Below are positions 34,371 through 46,782 of a stretch of DNA of 64,000 nt, in pieces (position 1 is the first letter of the stretch; every line of letters begins with the position of its first letter). Location: the NCBI GenBank assembly GCA_038503035.1, contig JAVSML010021640.1, forward strand, positions 1-64,000, given 5' to 3'. The position numbers and the translations under genes are program-made. Under the pieces are notes generated by a model that was not told the DNA's origin, did not search any database, and was given only the letters and a program-made list of their open reading frames with translations. This DNA is from Crocodylus rhombifer (lineage: Eukaryota; Chordata; Crocodylia; Crocodylidae).

Positions 34371-37083
34371 GCTTGAGTAGAGATAATGGAGTAGTAATAA
34401 GCGATTAATACAGTGGGATTACATTTAAGAACTGCATTAGCTGAGAGCTTTGGCTAGTACTGAAATCTTCAAATCCCTTGGAAATCTACAACTCTGGAGC
34501 TTAAGGACCATAATTTCCTTTAGGTACCATCTATGACCAAAAAATTGAACTTTTTCTTTTCCCCCCCAAAGGGGACACCAAATTTTTTATAATCTGCTGC
34601 AGAGTTCTTCTCTCCCAAAAAAAAGGGAAATGGTATTTACAGTTAATGATGGAGAAATTCCAACAATTGGTGGATTTAGGTTCAGTTAAAGAAGCACTTT
34701 AGGTTCAGATGCTTCTACTAGAAATGGGAGGAGTTAGAGGTCTGGTTTCCAGACTGTCAGTTGCATTGGTTCCTACATTAAGTGTTCCTGTTGGCTGGTG
34801 TGTCACTAATTGTTGGACAAAGAAAATGGAAGACTTAGCCTGTAGGCAGGTTATGTCAAGGCTTTGGGTACAGAAAGAACAAACTAATAGTTCCAGCTAT
34901 TATGAGTTAAGTGTCCAACCGCCTTTCAGTTTCAACAGGGTGCGAATACTGAATTCTTATGGCTCCTTTTTTAAAAACTCCCCCCTTTGGCTCTTCCTCA
35001 CTTTGCCTCTTGTGGGTTTTCACTGCCTATGCATGTTTTTTATCAAAGTGAACATGGGGATTGGCATTTGACAGAATTTGGCTGTAGCAACCTGCTGAAG
35101 TGTCTCTTTTAAGGGCTTTCATGGAGTACTGTGGTGCAAAACTTTATATAGGCCTGCTATTTTCCCTTCTAATCCTGGCCAGGATAGGGGGCAAGGAGTG
35201 GGAGACAGCTCTGAATTAAGAGGGAATACATTTTCTTGCTTCTATTGGAAAGCAAGAGAGAGAGAAAGAGAAAGAAAGAAATACGTAGTTTGCAATTTAA
35301 TGTGTAACTTGCGGTCTGTCATCAAGATGTTTTCCTGATGGTTAATAGCTGGCCTTGAATAATGTTACTGAGTGGAAAAAATTCTCATCCTAGTGATACA
35401 TTAGTGTTGCCAGTGTGTACATATTGCCCCTCAATGTTTTCTGTGTCATGCTGCTTTGCCCTACCAGTCAAAACGTGTTTTATGCCTTGTTGAGCACTAC
35501 GAAGTCAATTCAGCTCAGAAGAAACTCTCTCAAGAAATCTCCCTAAGAAATGTCCAGATAACACGCAACAAAAAGCCCCAAAACAAAACAAAGTTGAAAC
35601 TCCTACCCATCGTTAAAGATGAGGGCTGTGTAGGATTCAGGAAGATTAGACTGTGGTGGACTGTTTGTGTTGTAACAGACACAGCAAGTGCCCTCGGGGT
35701 CTGAATACAGCCACACTTTTTTTTAAAGCCATAAACAGAAAATGAGAGAGGGGAATGTAGAAAATATATCTGCACTATCATAACATCATACTTTCTTTTC
35801 CACTGAAGGGCTGTATTAAGGATTCAATTTTGTCTTGTGTAAGTCAGTTTTAATTAATAGAGCAGATGCACTAATAATGCATCCTGAAATGAATAGATGG
35901 AGACAGAAAGGGGCAGCTGGTTGGGACTGGATGAAAATACTAGCTTTCTGGTGTGGAAGAAATTAAACTTTGCATTGTGGTTGAATCAGAACTGACAGAG
36001 CCAGCTTTTCTTTAATTAGGGTTATACTGTGATCACAGGGAGAATTTCATACAGCAAGGGGAATCACCCACCTGTCTGTTTCAAAGGAATCCTCCTACTC
36101 TGTAAGTTTAAAGCATATTTATACTTAAGACAGAGAAAGAGAAAAAAATATGACCTTGGAGAAACCAAAACGAGTTTACTTAATTGGACATCTGTGCACA
36201 GGGTAATAAGGCATGCAGGATTCTTTATCTCAGAACATGCAACTGAAATAAACAGTATCAGCACTTCTGGTCTCTGTCTGTTTTCCTAGTCAAGCAGGCC
36301 AGAAGCCTGAATAATTTTACTACTACACTGGGCTAAGATCTATGCAGAGACTTGCTTTAGGATTTGAGAACTAATCTTTGCTTACATTTGAAGGCATATA
36401 TAGAGTACAATCCCATGGATATTTGGGAGTTGCTTTGATTTACGGTACAGGTAAAGTTAAAGTTAAAAAGCTGTACATCTATTAGTGGTAGGCCAAAGTC
36501 CTTTAGACTTTACTTCCATGGAAATCAGGCGGCCTGATCCTCGGCAGAGAGAAAGTGACATTGATTTTAGTTGTGCTGCCTTTCAACCAGCTTAGAGTGC
36601 AACACCGATTTCTGCAGGACTTGGATTGTTAATATTTAAATGAATAAAAGGGCCTGATTCATACTCCATTAAGGTCAATGGGAGTTTGAGTGGGTTTTGC
36701 AAAGCAGCCTTGGTTGCAACTTCTCTATGATTACTTCTTTAATATCACTATAAATGGTCCAATTTGTCCAGCTGACAAAGATCCAAACTTTTGACCCAAA
36801 CCAACAATAATGCTAATAGCACATGGCATTTCTAGTAATCATATTTGAATAGATTTCCACGAGAAACCTGAAGGGGTCTAGATTGAAAAAATGCAGTGTG
36901 TAGTTTGTATTCTGTTCCTTATGTAGGGTAGGGGACATGAAAGAAGGCAGGAGTCAGCTAGCAGGGTGGAAGGAAAAGGGAGAGCATGTAGCATTCAGTA
37001 CTAACTGTTGAATGCAGCACCCTACATGGGTCTTCTGTGTTTGTTTTTCAGGAGTACACTGAATGACCGATGAAAACTTGCAG
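34371..37083. other. Non-coding DNA
   Basis: Mostly AT-rich unique sequence. A purine (GA/GAAA) tract lies at about 35257-35281. No gene is supported. Confidence 0.45.
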
Positions 37084-37091
37084 GTTAAAGA

Positions 37092-37306
37092 CAGGGTTCA
37101 AATTTCACCTTGACTCGGGGGGGGGGGGGGGGGGGGGAATCGGAAAAAAAAAAAAAAAAAAATTGGGCTGCCCATCACGATGCCCTAATAAAATCAGAGA
37201 CCCCCCTGCCCCCCCTCCCAGTTATGATTTTCAAATTTTACTGGAAGGCCCTCATCTCTTATGGCTGGGCTCAGTCCCCCCAAGCTCCCCCATAATTTGA
37301 ACCCTG
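37092..37306. mobile_element. hAT-like non-autonomous element, 215 bp, with G21 and A19 runs
   Basis: Left end CAGGGTTCAAATTTC and right end ATAATTTGAACCCTG are inverted. The target duplication GTTAAAGA is perfect (37084-37091 and 37307-37314). Inside are 21 consecutive G (37117-37137) and 19 consecutive A (37144-37162). Apparent reading frames across these runs are meaningless. Confidence 0.92.
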
Positions 37307-37314
37307 GTTAAAGA

Positions 37315-39545
37315 GCCAAAGATCCTACCTCAGTGGTCACAGACAAGAAAGATCTCTAATGATAAAGCACATGGTAAATAGCTGAATAATCTATGCTTCT
37401 GTTCAGGCCTTGTGGGATATTAAATGGAAAAATGATTAAGCTTCCAAATGTCCTTGTTCAGAACTTACTATAATCAGACCCCTCTTCATCATTTCCATCA
37501 GATAGGTCTCTAAAATGCCTTCCTTTTTTTCAAGGGAAGATCCATTCAACTCCCCAATTTCATCCCTCCTAACTACTCCAGGTCTATGCAAAAAGCTGTG
37601 TAAAATATAATTTATGTCCCCTCCATGATCTTGTTAAACACTCAAGATTGTAACCAGTTAGACCAGGGATTTTCTCTTACATAATAATACAGCACCTAAC
37701 ATAGGGAGCCCATCACTGACTAAGGTCTCTAGGACCTCCATCATACAAATAATTTACATATACTCCATGACAGAGGGAGCTTTGGCTGCAAACATACTCA
37801 TGAGGCAAGGTTAGTTGATTTTCACAGTTCTCTCACAAGGAGGTAATACCTAGTACAGTACTGCTAAAATGTCTTACTGGCAAAGTCAAAACCAGCAACA
37901 GCAAGCAAATCCAGGATTTAATTAGTATCTGTTGCCTTGTCTAGCAACATTTTTCTCCTCTTCCTGAATCAGCAAGTGAGATCTCAGAATGAGCTGCCAG
38001 AAACTCCTGGGAAGTCAGTTATATGTAGGGCACTGATTGCAGTACTGAGTTGGATGGGAAGCCACCTTATAACAAATTCCAATCCTCTGTAACTAAGGAA
38101 CAATATATAGGATTTATAAGATCTGATTTCTACTTAAATCAACTTCCTCTTTTTCCCCCCCTTTTCATACTGCAGTGGTGTTTTATAGGGAATGCATCCA
38201 GCCCTACCTTCAGCACTTGGTTTGCCTCCCCCTGTAGAGAAATGAGCAAAATCATGAGACAGGCAGGTCATGTGGCTCACCCAGGCTTCTTGGTTGGACA
38301 GGAGGACTGAAGCATTTAGAGAGCCGAAGCAAGGAGAGAAGGCGGACTCAGGAGAGCATACCTGGAACTGGAACAATGGTGGGTTATGGGGAAGCCTACA
38401 TGGCTTATTGCACAGTCTCGTGAAGGGGGCTGAGAGAGCCGTTAAACGGGGATGAAGTTGAGTGTAGGAAGTGGGGCCGGAGCAGACCTGTGGGAAAGAC
38501 CCTGTGCAAAGGCCAGGGGCTGTAGAGGGGCTAATGGTCTGTATGTCATGCAGACCTAATGTGCTAAACACCAAAAAGGGGGATGATACTGCAAGTACTC
38601 TGGGCTGTGATCCAGTTGTTAGAGAACCAAAGGGGAATACGTATGTAGGGTGTTTGTGTGGCCTGAAATTGCCACAAGAGAGTCTGCTCTGGGTGGCATA
38701 GCACTCCAAAGTAGATAAAGCTGTAGCCTTCCTTGCTTCCATTGGACTGTGCTGGCACCATTTCTTTAATGTTTTTGAATCTACCTTAGCACCTTGTAGA
38801 TTCAGTCCTTTGGATAGTACTGTAAATTGCATAAGCTTTTATGTGTATCTTGTTTCACTGGGTTTGTGATGTGGCTCATTTTCTCTAAAAGAAGAGAATG
38901 CTGAAGCCAGTGTGTGACATTAAGTAACACCAGGAAACAAACTGTCTAATACTACTATTAAAGGTTGTAGGCCTTTGATGCAACACCTTCAAATGCCTGA
39001 ATGTAGGACAAGAGACAAGGATACCTGTGCCCCAGGTGCTCCTCTGGGTAAGGCTGTCCTAATCTCATGGACTTTACTTGCTAACTTCCTGCACAGATTT
39101 TTGCCTGCACATCCTAATGAAGACTTTCTTTAGATGGATCTGTGCTTCAGAGCAGCACTCCAAAACCCATTAGAGAATATGCCTGCAGGGGGTCTTTGTA
39201 ATTGCCATGTATTCTGACCATAAGGATAGAGGGGAAGAATGGGAGCAGCTTTGAAACGAAAGAGACGTGTCTAAAGAATCCAAGTTCTAATTTTTTCTGG
39301 ATGTTTGCTTTCTGCTGGAAGTCAGGAGGAGGGAATGCATAGTATTGGCATCCATACTGGGGCATCCCTTTTGTTCTGACTCAGCACTCAGAATTTGAGT
39401 GCTTATTTTCTGCAGAAAAAGAACTTGTTCAAGAGAGTGAAGTTGATTGAAAATGGGATCATGGGTCCTTCATGGACAATCTGCTGGCATTTAAAATCTA
39501 AAATGTTTGTTAAAACCAAGGGTCTTGCAGTTAAGACTTGAGATT
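37315..39545. other. Non-coding DNA
   Basis: No gene is supported. About 37740-37930 weakly resembles a reverse MIR. A GC-richer block at 38270-38700 carries a long minus-strand frame (38134-38832) with no recognisable domain. Confidence 0.4.
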
Positions 39546-39760
39546 TGTGTTTAGTTTCTGTTTTGGGCATCCTGCATGACCCCAGGCAAGTCACTTTGGG
39601 GCTTGTTTCAGTGCAGTCCATTCAGACTATTCCAGCCATTGCCAGTGAGCAATGGATTAGGCTGTTAATCTCTTCTTCAGGTCCCCACTTGTAAAACAGG
39701 GGTAATAACTTACCTTTTTTTCATGCTGGGACATTGTGGGAAAGGATTTTTGCCACGTAT
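39546..39760 (+). repeat. MIR-type SINE with an internal insertion
   Basis: GCATGACCCCAGGCAAGTCA and CTTGTAAAACAGGGGTAATA are the MIR core and 3' blocks in the right order, separated by about 80 extra bases. Confidence 0.7.
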
Positions 39761-40649
39761 CTGTACATCCACATGAAGCCCTGCACATCTAAACTGTATT
39801 GTAAAACAAAATAATATGTAATCTAAACTTTGTATAATCTAATGTAAATCTTATTTTATCTAAGCCTGACTGTTATTTTGTCTAATCTTCATAGACTGTA
39901 GTACATCAATACGATTTGTCACCAGTGATCCATGAAAAATATCTCATTTATTTCTTGCAGCTGTCCTGATTCCTCCCCCCTCATTATGGTCAGGCAACAT
40001 GGCAATTATAGATCACCCCCTGTGGGGAGGGGTGTGCCAGTGGCTTTTGAAGAGTTGTTCTGTAGCACTGTGTTTTGTAGTTCCTTATAAAGCTTGTGTG
40101 TTCCCTCTGTCTCCCAAAAAGATTTTAATGTTATGCCATTCCTTGTACAGTAATATCTGAACAGGTAGACATGAGGTCATGTCTTGAGGAGAACTTTCAT
40201 CGAATCATTACATGTTGACTTGCAAAGGCTGTGTACCGCCTGACTATTTTTATTTCAGCCTGCAAGGGAGGGCTACCTTGTTAGCATTGACAGATAGATA
40301 ATTGATTACAGCATGTGTCACCTTGGTGATGAAATGACAAACATATTTTGAAGCAAATGAGAATGGTATTTTCTCTCTGTTTCTCAGGAGTTTGGGATCT
40401 CCGAATATGAGTATGTTTGGAGTTACAGTTCCTTTGTGGGAAGTTTCCTTTAAAAGTTACCTCCGAATAGAGACCTAAACACTGCCAGACCTAAATACAG
40501 AGGTCTTAGCTTTGGCAAATTGTTCCACAGCTAGGTTTCTTCCATTGAGATTGCCCTGTCCCCCTTATTGAAGACTAGGTCTCTGTGACTGGACTGTCCC
40601 TGGGAAGTACAGTGATTGTGGAATTAAGGTGGTCTCTGAGATGGTCAGT
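39761..40649. other. Non-coding DNA
   Basis: AT-rich sequence with no element or gene identified. Confidence 0.45.
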
Positions 40650-43245
40650 GGTGCAACCTGTTCATAGATGATGATCTGCTCAGGTCCCCTCTGACCCTAC
40701 AAGTCTGACCTCCTGCCCTGGGCAGGAATGAAAACCGGGCTCATATGACCCCTGGTAAGGTTTAAGCTCATATGACCCCAGCTAGGTAGTTATCAAGCCT
40801 GCTTTTAAAGACCTCTGAGGTAGGAGCCACCACCACCGCCACCTCCCTTAGAAGCTGGTTCCAGATCCTGGCCGCCCTGACTGTGAAGTAGTGCCTTCTG
40901 ACACCTAGCCTGAACCTACTCTCAATTAACTTGTGGCTGTTATTCCTTTTACTCCGGGAGGTGCTCAGGGGAATAGGGTCTCAGCCATTCCCATCTGGTC
41001 CCCCCTGGTAAGTTTATAGATGGCCACTAGATCCCCTCTCAGCTTTCTTTTGTGAAGGCTGAACAGGTTCAGGTTCCATAGCCTCTCCTTGTAGGGTCTG
41101 CCCTGCTGCCTCAATCAGGTGAGTGGCCCTCCTCTGGACCCTCTCCATGCTGTTCACATCTCTCCTGAAGTGCAGCACCCAGAACTGGACACAGCACTCC
41201 AACTGCAGCCTGACCAGTGTCGCATAGAGGGGGAGGATCACCTCCTTGGACCTGCTCATGATGCATCTGTGGATCATACAGGTGCAATTAGCATTGCTGG
41301 CCGTGTTCTCACATTGGCAACCTATGTTCATTTTAGAATTGATAATGACTCCGATCTCTTTCTGCCACTGTGCTTTTGAGAAGAGAGTTCCCCAGCCTGT
41401 AGGTATGCTGCTGATTCCTACTGCCCAAGTGCAGCACCCTGTACTTGTCAGTATTGAATCCCATCCTATTCACATTTGCCCACCCCTGTAACCTGTTCAG
41501 ATCCAGCTGTATCCTGTCCCTCCTAGCATGCCCACCTTGTCCCAAATCTTGGCATCATCAGCAAATTTGAACAAGGTGCTTTTCACCCCCTTGTCCAAGT
41601 TGCTAATAAAGAAATTGAACAGTATGGACCCAAGGACTGAGGCCTGGGGGACTGACTCCACTGCCCACATCCCTCCAGGTCGAATATGACCCATCCACCA
41701 CCACTCTCTGGGTGCAGCCCCTCAGCCATCTGACTGTGTAGGCATCAATGCCACAGTCGCCTAGCTTTTTAATGAGAATGGGGTGGGAGACAGTGTCAAA
41801 GGCCTTCCTGAAGTCCAGAAAGACTACATCCACCATGACACCTGCATCCCGTGATTTTGTGACCTGATCATAGAAGGCAATCAGGTTGGTTTGACAGGAC
41901 CTGCTCTCAATGAACCCAGGCTGGTTGTGCTTGAGCATCATCTCCCCTGCTGGTCCCTCACAGATGTGCTCCTTGATAATTTTCTCAGACAGCTTCCCCA
42001 GGACCAAAGTAATACTAACGGGTCTATAGTTGCCTGGGTCCTCCCTCCTCCCTTTTTTGAAAATGGGGACCACATTGGCCTTCTTCCAGTCTTCTGGCAC
42101 CTGGCCAGAGCACCACAAGTGCTTGTAAAGCTGTGCCAGGGGCCCCGTGATGACCCCTGCCAATTCCCTTAGCACCCTGGGGTGGACAGCATCTAGACCT
42201 GCTGATTTGAACTGCGTGCTGCCCCTCCAGAAGTTCCCTTACTCGGTCCTCCCTGACCCTAGGCCCGGTGGAGTCACTCCTGAGCCCATCCTGAATTCTG
42301 GTGGGGGAGATATCCCGGTCCCTGCTCAGAAAAATGGAGGCAAAGAATTTGTTAAAAAGGTCTGCTTTTTCATCTGGTGCAAACACCAGATTGCCAAGCG
42401 TATCCTGCAGGGGCCCCACATTGCCTGGTGCCTTCTTTTTACTCCCTATGTATTTAAAAAAGGACTTTTTGTTGTGTTTGATCCTTGTTGCTAGCCCTAG
42501 TTCCGTCTCTGCCTTAGCCTTCCTAACAGCTTCCCTACAGACTCATGCTATGGAGGTATAATCCTCTTTGGTGATAGCACCCCCCCCACCTGCCCCTTCC
42601 CCTGGATGTACACCTCCTTTTTGGCTTTCAGATGTTCCTGAATGCCTTTGGTGAGCCAAGGGGGCTTTTGAGCACTCTTGCCCCTTTTGACTCATGTTGG
42701 GACTATCACACCTTGGGCTCAGAGGATCGTCTCCTTAAGGAACGACCACTCGTCTTGGACACCTAGTTCCCCATCTCTCTGGGACCACGATGCCTCTCCT
42801 ACCAATCTCCTCAACTCATTGAAGTCTGCCCTTCTGAAGTCAAGGGCTACTGTCTTGCTGTGGGCCCTTGACACCCTGTGCTGGATGGTGAATTCCGGTA
42901 GGTGATGATCACTATTGCCCAGGTAGTCAAGAACCTGGACTCCCCTCACCAGGTCACTGCCTGTGGCCAGCACCAGCTTCAGCAGGGCATTCCCCCTGGT
43001 GGTACTGTGTACCTCCTGGGTTAGATGGAGGTCTTGTATCTCAGCAAGGAACCTATGTGAGCGGTCAGACCTGGCTGACTGCTCCTCCCAGCAAATTTCC
43101 GGGTAGTTTAGATTGCCTATGATGACCACATTGCTTGACTTAACTGCCTCCGCGAGCTGACCCAAGAATTCCCGGTTCAGCTCTTCCCCCTGGTTGGGTG
43201 GTCTGTAGTAGACCCACATTGTTAAGTCCCTTTCCTCATGGAGGA
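40650..43245 (-). mobile_element. CR1 LINE, minus strand, 5'-truncated (endonuclease to 3' end)
   Basis: On the minus strand: endonuclease from VYYRPPNQGEELNREF (about 43215), GNLNYPEICWEEQ and SDHHLPEF (here the Ser-Asp-His is intact); linker; RT with PGNYRPVSITLVLGKLSEK (about 42030), VDVVFLDFRKAFDTVSHPIL, and KFADDAKIWDKVG (FADD intact); then thumb and 3' UTR ending near 40650. Frame breaks exist but long parts remain open (41603-42175, 42719-43219). It is the same subfamily as 2030-3400 and one of the better preserved copies in the window. ORF1 and the first third of the endonuclease are missing. Confidence 0.92.
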
Positions 43246-44289
43246 AGGTTTTCCAGAAACTCCTGATATGCTGAATCTGAAATCCTATCTAAGAATATCT
43301 ACAGTTTGGTGAAAGTTTGTGGAAACTCTTGCATCCTAGTCTGGGGGATATCCCACAGAGCTCAAACTCATAGGGTTCACAGACATCCAGGGCAGGACAA
43401 TCATGCAGATCATTCAAAGTTGTAGAGCCTGGGGCTTCCAGTGCTAATGGCTACGGGACAACCCATCATCCTGACTGCCTTAGTCGGGGACCCCAAAAAT
43501 TCCAGATTTCTAGTCAAAGAACTGAGTGTGCACACACTCAGGAATCTCTAGCTCTAGCTAGAATATGGATACAGGTGCTGCAACATGAGGTATAAAGTCC
43601 CTAGACTCTTGGTTTGAACTGTGGCTCTTTTGTTTCCTGACTGGTATCTGGGAGTCCTGGTTTGAACTGGGGCTTTGAGTTTTATGGCTCCATGAGGAAC
43701 CCCCAGACCCTAGCGCCAGGTTGCTGAGTCCCAGGTCTCTTAGGATAGTTACTTTTAGGGAAAATCTAGGAAGTCCAGGCACCTGGCTCTGTTTCATTTT
43801 GGAAGAGTCCAACAATGGAATTAATTTTTCAGAAGCAAAAAACATTTCTGGAATCTTTCTAGGGTACATTTTAGAAATAAAAACAGAATCTTAAAACAAA
43901 AAATTCTCATGGAATAGACGCTGTGATTTTCAACCAGTTCTTAAACAAATATATTGACAGCTCTTTTAACCATAGTGTTGAAAGTGGTACTACTGAAGCC
44001 TCACTTAATAAATGGAGATGTCACTTTTCTTGAATGCACTGACCTTCATTTTGAGGCTACTGTACCTTGTTTCCTTTCTAGAAGAACTATTAATATTTCC
44101 TGCTAGTGATGATGACAGACTTTCCATCCTTGTAGAGGTTTCATTGCAGAGGTTCCTATCACTTGACAATATTTAAAAAGTACAGTATTCAACACTCCCC
44201 ATTCTCCTCCAAAGCCCTACAGCACTGCTGGCTATAAATCTTAATCTTCCATTCACAGTAGTAAATCACATGTCCATATTTTTGTGGGC
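43246..44289. other. Non-coding DNA
   Basis: Unassigned. At 43590-43740, phrases such as GACTCTTGGTTTGAACTGTG and GGAGTCCTGGTTTGAACTGG recur about 60 bases apart, suggesting a decayed tandem duplication. Confidence 0.4.
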
Positions 44290-44440
44290 AGGGCACAGGG
44301 CTGAGTGGTTAAGGCACCTCACTGTGGTTCTAGAGGCATGCATTTGAGCCTTCCTCTGGCCTTACATGAAAGGCTGACCTCAGCTGATCCATCTGTAAAT
44401 AAGTACCTGGTCATTTAGGTTGGAGAGCAGTGTTTCCAAG
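44290..44440 (+). repeat. tRNA-derived SINE, copy 2
   Basis: GGGCTGAGTGGTTAAGGCAC (44298-44317) looks like the D-arm/A-box of a serine or leucine tRNA, and CATTTGAGCCTTCC (44341-44354) is a weakened B box. The tail TAAATAAGTACCTGGTCATT is shared with 14355-14380. I infer a SINE family rather than a functional tRNA because no cloverleaf closes. Confidence 0.6.
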
Positions 44441-44735
44441 TCTCACAAGAAAAAAGCGGTGCTGCCTTTAAAAACAAGCCCAAAATAAGCTCAACCCATT
44501 TCAAAGATATAGGAGTGGGAGTGCTTATTGACCTGCAACTCTCAAAAAATGAAAGCAACTTTAAAAAAAAACAAGCCCAATTTCACTTATTATAAGTGAG
44601 CTTGGCAACACTGCTGGGGAGTCAAAAGTTGCTGGACATAGTGCTAGCTACGTCACTCCTTCATGTGCTGTTAACTACAGAAACTGGTGTGCCTTAACCA
44701 CACTAGTCCTGTGGGCCAGTAGGTGCAAGTGGACC

Positions 44736-44906
44736 CAGTAGCATAGGGATACAGCTGGGCTCCCAGGGCATAGGGGCAGTGGTGACTATCAGTTGCTGTG
44801 CAATCGCAGTTGTGCAGTTGCCAGCAGCAGCCACTTTTTCCCCCACCTCCTCCAAATTGGTGTCAGGGGTAGTTGCCCCTTTTGCCCCTCCCTAGCTATG
44901 CCACTG
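44736..44906. mobile_element. hAT-like non-autonomous element, 171 bp
   Basis: Ends CAGTAGCATAGGGATACAGC and CCTCCCTAGCTATGCCACTG are inverted copies. Flanks AGTGGACC (44728-44735) and GGTGGACC (44907-44914) form a 7-of-8 target duplication. There is no coding capacity. Confidence 0.85.
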
Positions 44907-44914
44907 GGTGGACC

Positions 44915-45160
44915 TTTGCCTTGACTCTTCTTAGATACTAAAAATAAAAAGAGAAGTCACTTGCTACATGTAACTACTGGAACTTTTTGTTCTGTCCTTT
45001 GTTGTCTAACTAGAATGTGAGCTCTTTGGGACAGGACTGGAGACATTCTTGAAGCTTGGAGAAGCACACTCACTAATGACAGGGTACCCAAGAAGGACAT
45101 GTCAGTACTAGTTCCAGTAGTTATAAGAAACTTTCCTTCAGTCCAAGAAAGAGGTCTATA
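44915..45160. other. Non-coding DNA
   Basis: Short unassigned stretch. Confidence 0.4.
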
Positions 45161-45164
45161 GATT

Positions 45165-45420
45165 GGTATCAGGTTTCAGAACCCAGCATTGTTTGATTGC
45201 AGTTTGTGTCTGTTCTGTTACCAGTTCATATTTCACAAAGACCCTTATCTGCAGACAAACACTAGCTGTTGACATTGGCAATGCCTCGATTCAAGGATGA
45301 TCTCTTCCACTGATGGGTCTTGAAGTGACTTAACAGGCCAGTCCTTGAGCCACTGACCCATTCATAGACATCGCAGGTTTTTTCTGCACAGGCCAGGAGT
45401 TCTCTTCTTTTCTTTCATAG
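45165..45420 (-). mobile_element. Third LINE lineage, 3' end with zinc-finger motif (minus strand), part 2
   Basis: On the minus strand a frame reads CAEKTC...SGSRTGLLSHFKTHQ, the Cys-Cys-His-His motif that ends the ORF of a non-LTR family with RTE-like architecture. It continues the fragment at 47185-47765; the two halves are separated by a CR1 insertion. No stop-free frame remains over the full length. Confidence 0.7.
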
Positions 45421-45779
45421 ATTTCATAGATTCTTAGGGTCGGGAGGGACCTGAGTAGATCATTGAGTCTGACTCCCTGCCCTGGGCAGGGAAGAGCACT
45501 GGGGTCAGATGACTCCAGCTAGGTGCTTGTCCAGTCTCCTCTTAAAGACCTCCAAGGTCGGGGAGAGCACCACCTCCTTCGGAAGCCCATTTCAGATTTT
45601 GGCAACCCTCACTGTAATTTTTTTCCCTTAATGTCAAATCTAAATCTGTTCTCCATCAGTTTATGGCTGTTGTTGCTAGTAACCCCCAGGGGCACCCTGG
45701 TAAACAGAGCATCCCCTATTCCTTGCTGTGCCACTCTCCCCTATTGAATTTGTAGACAGCCGTAAGATCCCCTCTCAGC
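45421..45779 (-). mobile_element. CR1 LINE 3' end (minus strand), part 2
   Basis: Begins with ATTTCATAGATTCTTAGGG, the CR1 tail read in reverse, and continues through the 3' UTR to CCCCTCTCAGC, where it is interrupted by a hAT element. It resumes at 46783. Confidence 0.92.
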
Positions 45780-46782
45780 CAATGTTGCCTCTAAGGAACC
45801 ATGTTGACTCAGCCAATGTTGCCTCAGTCCGTGAGCGTGCCGCTTTGGTCCGTGAGTGTGTTGCTTTGGTCCATTTCCAAATTGGTCCCGCTTCCCCCTT
45901 TAATATTTAATATTACACTGTATGCCAGATGTATTCTTTAATATTCATCTCAGTCTATTTATTATCTTGCTAGATGTTTTTCTTTAAAGGCCCAATTTGG
46001 CTTTTAATTTGCATTGTTGTAAGTACTAGAAGAAACTAGGTGTAATACCCACGTGCTACCTTGTAATCATGTCATGTGGCCAGGATTAAGACCTAATTAA
46101 TACTCAAATATGGGCAAGCATTTGAGTTCTCCGTCTTCAGTTACCAAAGAGCTGACTTCGTCCCCAGTACCTTTGCTACATGAAGTGTGCGTACTGCCCT
46201 GTCGTGTCTCTCAGACCCACATGCAGGCTGCGCTCAGCCTGCTCCCCGCCTCCGTGCCCGGCTGCAGCCGTTGCGCGCGGGGCGGGGCGGGGCCATGTGT
46301 GTCCTGCCGCCGGGTGGATCAGGAGCGAGGCATGCGGCGGCACGGGGAGCAGGCCGAGCACGAGAGACCCGTGGGGCTGCCGGCCTTGCGGCACAGGGAT
46401 GAAAGCTAAGATTAGGGTGAAGCCCCCAGGGCTCAAGGTGAAGTTTGCCTGAAGGTGCTGGGTACTACAGCAGTTCCCTGGAGCCCATGTGGTGCCCGGC
46501 TTGGTCCCTGCCCTAGTTTGCTCCGCGCTGCGGGCATGGAGGAGGAAGGGGCGGGGGCGACGACTGCCTGCTGATCAGCCGCCCAGCCCCTCACGGGCTG
46601 CTCCGGCTGGGGAGGCGCTCTCGCTCCCCATGGGGACGGCGGGGAGGAGCAAAGTGGAGCAGAGCAGCCCCCGCGCAGTGAGTGGCCCCGCCAGCCCCGG
46701 CGCGCGGCACGAAGACGTTACTGCGCCGGAACATTTTGTATTGTGTGCGGCTGCGCCTGCACGCAGCTTAGAGGGAACCTTG
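45780..46782. mobile_element. hAT-like element, 1,003 bp, CpG-rich interior, inserted into CR1
   Basis: Left end CAATGTTGCCTCTAAGG and right end CTTAGAGGGAACCTTG are inverted. The target duplication CTCTCAGC is perfect (45772-45779 and 46783-46790). An 18-base piece spanning the left junction (45774-45791) recurs exactly at 45808-45825, so a 34-base tandem duplication arose after insertion. The interior at about 46180-46740 is strongly G/C- and CpG-rich and could be mistaken for a promoter island. Reading frames there are composition artefacts, and no hAT transposase is recognisable. Confidence 0.92.

Noticed and set aside
37070..37300. Small protein with polyglycine and polylysine
   Set aside because: Produced by the G and A runs inside a 215-bp hAT element.
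38134..38832. 232-residue minus-strand reading frame
   Set aside because: No recognisable domain, no splice signals assessed as convincing, and composition is unremarkable. Probably chance.
44298..44354. Functional tRNA gene
   Set aside because: A-box-like and weak B-box-like sequences are present, but no cloverleaf closes, and the downstream tail is shared with another locus, fitting a SINE.
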